A stretch of 64,000 nt of DNA from Aspidiotus rigidus (Eukaryota > Arthropoda > Insecta > Hemiptera > Diaspididae), in assembly GCA_035079385.1 (NCBI GenBank), contig JAVHKY010000054.1, forward strand, positions 8,781,501-8,845,500, given 5' to 3'. A program made the translations under genes and the position numbers. Every line of letters starts with the position of its first letter. The first letter of the stretch is position 1. This document shows positions 60,135 to 64,000 of this stretch, one piece after another. The notes beneath the pieces are model-generated. The model did not search any database. It had not been told where the DNA came from and saw nothing but the letters and a program-made list of their open reading frames with translations.

Positions 60135-61302
60135 GAAAAACTTAGAAAAATTTCGACCCTCGAGCCATATATGATAGGAGAGCGACTTAGAAAAATTTCG
60201 ACTCTCGAGCTATATATGATAGGAGGGGGACTTAGAAAAATATCGACTCTCGAGCCATATATGATAGGAGGGGGACTTAGAAAAATATCGACTCTCGAGC
60301 CATATATGATAGGAGGGGGACTTAGAAAAATTTCGACTCTCGAGCTATAGATGATAGGAGGGGAACTTAGAAAAATTTTGACTCTCGAGCTATATATGAT
60401 AGAAGGGGGACTTAGGAAAATTTCGACTCTCGAGCCATATATGATAGGAGAGGGACTTAGAAAAATTTCGACTCTCGAGCTATATATGATAGAAGGGGGA
60501 CTTAGAAAAAATTTCGAATCTCGAGCTATAGATGATAGGAGGGGAACTCAGAAAAATATCGACTCTCGAGCCATATATGATAGAAGGGGGACTTAGAAAA
60601 ATTTCGACTCTCGAGCTATAGATGATAGGAGGGGAACTTAGAAAAATTTCGACTCTCGAACTATATATGATAGAAGGGGGACTTAAAAAAAATTTCGAAT
60701 CTCGAGCTATAGATGATAGGAGGGGAACTTAGAAAAATTTCGACTCTCGAGCTATATATGATAGAAGGGGGACTTGGAAAAATTTCGACTCTCGAGCCAT
60801 ATATGATAGGAGAGGGACTTAGAAAAATTTCGAATCTCGAGCTATAGATGATAGGAGGGGAACTTAGAAAAATTTCGACTCTCGAGCTATATATGATAGA
60901 AGGGGGACTTGGAAAAATTTCGACTCTCGAGCCATATATGATAGGAGAGGGACTTAGAAAAATTTCGACTCTCGAGCTATATATGATAGAAGGGGGACTT
61001 AGAAAAAATTTCGAATCTCGAGCTATAGATGATAGGAGGGGAACTTAGAAAAATTTCGACTCTCGAGCTATATATGATAGGAGGGGGACTTAGAAAAATT
61101 TCGACTCTCGAGCTATATATGATAGAAGGGGGACTTAGAAAAATTTCGACTCTCGAGCTATATATGATAGAAGGGGGACTTAGAAAAAATTTCGAATCTC
61201 GAGCTATAGATGATAGGAGGGGAACTTAGAAAAATTTCGACTATCGAGCTATATATGATAGAAGGGGGACTTAGAAAAATTTCGACTCTCGAGCTATATA
61301 TG
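60135..61302 (+). repeat. 45-bp minisatellite array in H2
   Basis: About 26 tandem units, with variant types in recurring blocks of four (higher-order period about 181 bp), for example in the 60848-61229 region. The same block is found inverted at 9910-10110. The palindromic TCTCGAG core is in every unit. Confidence 0.9.
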
Positions 61303-61549
61303 ATCTAGGCTTCCTTGAATTTTCAATACCAAATCTCATTCGAATCATAAAACAGGTTCCCTGCGTTCCTCGTTTAACTTCGTTAAGGAAGCCGTCATTT
61401 TTTTCTAAGTCCCTTTTTCTTGCCGGACGGCGCCCGGCGACCGGCGCCCGGCATTTTCCTTCAGTTTACCCCCCGATAAAACAGGTTCCCTGTTAAAAAG
61501 TTACAGGGACGGATTTAGATGTTTTTCGGAGAGGAAGGTCACGACTTTT

Positions 61550-61641
61550 AACGGGGAACCTGTTCTATGGAGGGTTATTTCGAAAACTTTTTTGCTATTT
61601 GACTAGCATAAAAAATGGCCTCCCTCAAATTCATTCTTTTT
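61550..61641 (+). mobile_element. Palindromic-end element, 5' fragment L
   Basis: AACGGGGAACCTGTTCTATG at 61550 matches the 5' end of copy M. Only about 90 bp remain before element K begins at a T-run. Confidence 0.6.
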
Positions 61642-61710
61642 AGCGGGGAACCCGCTATCCATTTTGTTAGGAGATTACATCCTCAGAAAACGTCCGTGTC
61701 CGCGTCCGCA

Positions 61711-61733
61711 GGTTAGGTTAGGTTAGGTTACGG
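61711..61733 (+). repeat. Four TTAGG-type telomere-like repeats
   Basis: GGTTAGGTTAGGTTAGGTTA at 61711-61730 is the arthropod telomere motif, sitting inside element K. Confidence 0.7.
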
Positions 61734-61734
61734 G

Positions 61735-62715
61735 ACTTGGAAGAATTTCGAGTCTCGAGCTATATATGATAGGAGGGGGACTTAGAAGAATTTCAAGTCT
61801 CGAGCTATATATGATAGGAGGGGGACTTAGAAGATTCAGAGGAATTTCGAGTCTCGAGCTATATATGATAGGAGGGGGACTTAGAAGAATTTCGAGCCTC
61901 GAACTATATATGATAGGAGGGGGACTTAGAAGATTTAGAGGAATTTCGAGTCTCGAGCTATATATGATAGGAGGGGGACTTAGAAGAATTTCAAGTCTCG
62001 AGCTATATATGATAGGAGGGGGACTTAGAAGATTCAGAGGAATTTCGAGCCTCGAACTATATATGATAGGAGGGGGACTTAGAAGAATTTCGAGCCTCGA
62101 ACTATATATGATAGGAGGGGGACTTAGAAGATTTAGAGGAATTTCGAGCCTCGAACTATATATGATAGGAGGGGGACTTAGAAGATTTAGAGGAATTTCG
62201 AGTCTCGATTTATATATGTGATAGGAGGGGGACTTGAAAGAATTTCGAGTCTCGAGCTATATATGATAGGAGGGGGACTTAGAAGATTCAGAGGAATTTC
62301 GAGCCTCGAACTATATATGATAGGAGGGGGACTTAGAAGATTTAGAGGAATTTCGAGCCTCGAACTATATATGATAGGAGGGGGACTTAGAAGATTTAGA
62401 GGAATTTCGAGTCTCGATTTATATATGTGATAGGAGGGGGACTTGAAAGAATTTCGAGTCTCGAGCTATATATGATAGGAGGGGGACTTAGAAGATTTAG
62501 AGGAATTTCGAGTCTCGATTTATATATGTGATAGGAGGGGGACTTGAAACAATTTCGAGTCTCGAGCTATATATGATAGGAGGGGGACTTAGAAGAATTT
62601 CGAGCCTCGAACTGTATATGATAGGAGGAGGACTTGGAAGAATCGTGACTTTCGAGCTATATATGATAGAAGGGGGACTTAGAAGAATTTCGACTCTTGA
62701 GCTATATATGATATG
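61735..62715 (+). repeat. 45/54-bp minisatellite array in K
   Basis: Units contain ATATATGATAGGAGGGGG and ACTTAGAAGAATTTCGAG. Every second unit or so carries a 9-bp addition (GATTTAGAG or GATTCAGAG). Frames through it are artefacts. Confidence 0.85.
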
Positions 62716-62862
62716 AGGGAATGTAGAATGATAATTTCGATTTGAATTATATGACAAGATTATCAACTCAGTTCCACACCACCTGAGAGGTCGAGTTAAG
62801 GAATTGCGGGTTCCCCGCTGCCATTGCAACGTCTGCAATGGCTTCTAATTTTTTTTTTTTTC

Positions 62863-63086
62863 TTTCGTTTGTCTTGAATATCTAAAACACGCGCGTATAT
62901 CTCATTATCTTTCATTCAACATGCATTTTTGTCGTTTAATTCGTCGTTATAGCGACGATAAATGAACAAATACCTATACATATCCGCTGCATTCAAGTTC
63001 TCCTTTTCAGGAGGAGTAAAAGTCATGAGTACGGAGGAGAGGAAGGAAGACTAAATTGAAACCAAAGATTTCATTCAAATATGGAC
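62863..63086. other. No gene seen
   Basis: Short non-coding stretch between element K and the R1-like fragment. Confidence 0.4.
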
Positions 63087-63480
63087 TCATTTTCTTATCG
63101 CAAAAAAGAGAACATCTCGCAGTCCATCGATTACTATGTCCACCTCCTCGGTACCTAAGAGGGATATGTCATCCTCTTTTACAATTGGTGATGTTACCGT
63201 TGGTGGCGGCGGCTGTGGGAACAGGCCATCAATGACTCGACCTACAGCATCCGGCCCATCCGGCTTATTGCTGAGAAGGCCTTCAGCTTGCCGAACGGGT
63301 CCTCCTTTAACATCTGACACAATTCTTTCTCATTCTTGCTGTCTCTTAGGGCTTTTTCAGACTCTTACAAATTAGCTGGTATTCAGGTACCAGTTCCTGC
63401 ACCTCTTTGCGGCCTCTGACACGCTCATATACGCGGCGATTACAGGTTGCACTCTTCTCTTATCTAGGAAATATTATCAG
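63087..63480 (-). pseudogene. R1-like LINE fragment between endonuclease and RT
   Basis: On the minus strand near 63375-63300 a frame reads SEKALRDSKNEKELCQMLKE then DPFG, like the R1 segment SKKALRDSIxxSK..DPWG. After a frameshift the next frame (63320-63087) reads AVGRVIDGLFPQPPPP, like the R1 segment that precedes the RT domain. It stops before RT motifs. Short and diverged, so the assignment is moderate. Confidence 0.5.
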
Positions 63481-63654
63481 TAAACAGCTCTCCTCTGCCT
63501 CGTGGATCTTGCCTAGGCATTGACACGTCACATCATTCTTTCAGTTACCACCTCTGCATCTTCTTCCTTGGTTCCATGTGAGAGGGAGAAAGCTAGTCTT
63601 CAGAAGACCGCTATTCAGCTTTTCGACTACCTGTTTCGAGCGATGCTATGAATA

Positions 63655-63815
63655 TTCTAATGGTAGAGGAAATTGGAGAAATTTTGACCTCCGAGCTATA
63701 CATGATACGAGAGGGACTAAGAAAAATTTCGATTCCCGAGCTATGAATGATAGGAGAGGGACTTGGCAAAATTTCGACTTCTGAGCTAATATGATAAGAG
63801 AGGGACCAAGTCCAA
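63655..63815 (+). repeat. Three to four diverged 45-bp minisatellite units
   Basis: CCGAGCTATACATGATACGA, then GAGGGACTAAGAAAAATTTC and two more units show the same unit outside any recognised element end. Confidence 0.7.
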
Positions 63816-64000
63816 CTCTTAAAATATCTTATTTAAAAAATTATTTGGATGATTTGATTGTAAGACCACCTGAGCTTGATTCTACTGACAGAGAGGAGAG
63901 AAAAAACTTTCCATGGTAAATGATATATTTTCAAGAATATTATTGCTGACGAATTACCCGATAGATTATGTATTTTCATTTTCGATAAACATCTAGATTT
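63816..64000. other. No gene seen
   Basis: Short AT-rich end of the window without features. Confidence 0.4.

Larger units (their letters stand above)
59994..61400 (+). mobile_element. Palindromic-end minisatellite element, copy H2 (nested in G1)
   Basis: It starts AACAGGCAACCTGTTTTATG. A (CGCCGTG)n run (60040-60127) follows, then about 26 units of the 45-bp minisatellite to 61300, CTAGGCTTCCTTGAATTTTC, the inverted partner ATAAAACAGGTTCCCTG (61348-61364), the hairpin TTTAACTTCGTTAAGG, and GCCGTCA at a T-run (61398-61404). Compared with the uninterrupted G1 copy (43050-43075), it sits in a run of six T with about five extra T. It encodes no protein. Confidence 0.85.
59450..61494 (-). mobile_element. 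Palindromic-end element G1, reverse copy interrupted by H2
   Basis: 61494-61405 read leftward equals the left end of the copy at 42974, and 59993-59480 equals its right part. The missing join falls in the T-run of CAAAATTTTTTCAAGTCCC. Beyond the right end lies a hairpin TTGCCTTCATTAAC / GTTAATTGAGGCAA (59450-59480) with a 3-nt loop, absent or decayed at 43612. This gives the order 5' palindrome, body, inverted palindrome, 3' hairpin. Confidence 0.8.
61642..62862 (+). mobile_element. Divergent palindromic-end minisatellite element K
   Basis: The 5' end AGCGGGGAACCCGCT follows TCTTTTT. A short non-repetitive part with four GGTTA repeats (61711-61730) leads into an array of alternating 45- and 54-bp units (61735-62715). 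Near the other end lies the inverted partner GCGGGTTCCCCGCT (62806-62819), then the perfect hairpin GCCATTGCA-ACGTC-TGCAATGGC (62820-62842) and a T-run (62848-62862). The architecture equals that of H1 and H2 although the end sequences differ by paired changes that keep the palindrome. Confidence 0.8.

Noticed and set aside
60051..62430. Long frames of repeated MIGGGLRKISTLELY-type peptides
   Set aside because: They are translations of the 45-bp minisatellite, whose unit length is a multiple of three. They occur on either strand with no start or domain.

Overview
This is eukaryotic DNA with no host gene I can support. It is AT-rich and full of poly(A/T), (ATT)n and other simple repeats. It carries non-LTR retrotransposons (LINEs) of several clades, a Penelope-like element and many inverted-repeat elements with tandem-repeat cores. 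The R1-type LINEs and a short TTAGG run point to an arthropod, most likely an insect. Hymenoptera is plausible, but that is a guess from style, not a diagnosis. The window reads as gene-poor, repeat-dense, possibly pericentromeric or intergenic DNA.

Layout, left half. 1-5300: repeat debris, a 5'-truncated CR1/Jockey-like LINE on the minus strand (about 985-2385), a degenerate palindromic array (2960-4350) and a MITE (4840-5301). 7411-11196: an I-like LINE with RNase H on the minus strand ('LINE-A copy 1'), split by a minisatellite-bearing insertion (about 9467-10354). 11870-16085: a nearly full-length, recently dead RTE-like LINE with an open ORF1, a broken ORF2 and an (ATT)n tail. 18537-19712: fragments of two inverted-repeat families. 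20917-23676: a Penelope-like element with complete ends, a 13-bp target duplication and a single in-frame stop. 26325-27316: an R1-like LINE 3' part on the minus strand. 28178-39365: three copies of a large inverted-repeat family ('family T') around a C2H2-finger LINE fragment (30862-32450).

Right half. 40266-40397 and 44757-45301: small MITEs. 42974-43612: an element with palindromic ends. 43320-45800: arrays rich in TGACGTCA. 45824-51591: a nested insertion, in which an element with terminal inverted repeats of about 430 bp holds a LINE fragment (LINE-B) that holds LINE-A copy 2. 51594-52697: family T copy 4, split by a LINE fragment with an 11-bp target duplication. 54680-56760: decayed R1-like and RNase H LINE remains. 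57156-57480: a second 3' end of the 985-2385 LINE family. 59450-62862: a cluster of palindromic-end elements, one inserted in another, with arrays of a 45-bp minisatellite. 63087-63480: an R1-like fragment.

The most interesting system is the family with palindromic ends (AACAGGGAACCTGTT or AGCGGGGAACCCGCT). It has an inverted partner near the other end, then a 3' hairpin, a T-run boundary and a 45-bp minisatellite core. Two insertions have a related uninterrupted locus in the same window, so the junctions can be read directly: both went into T-runs. The architecture resembles non-autonomous Helentron-associated elements (HINE/DINE-like), but that assignment is inference.
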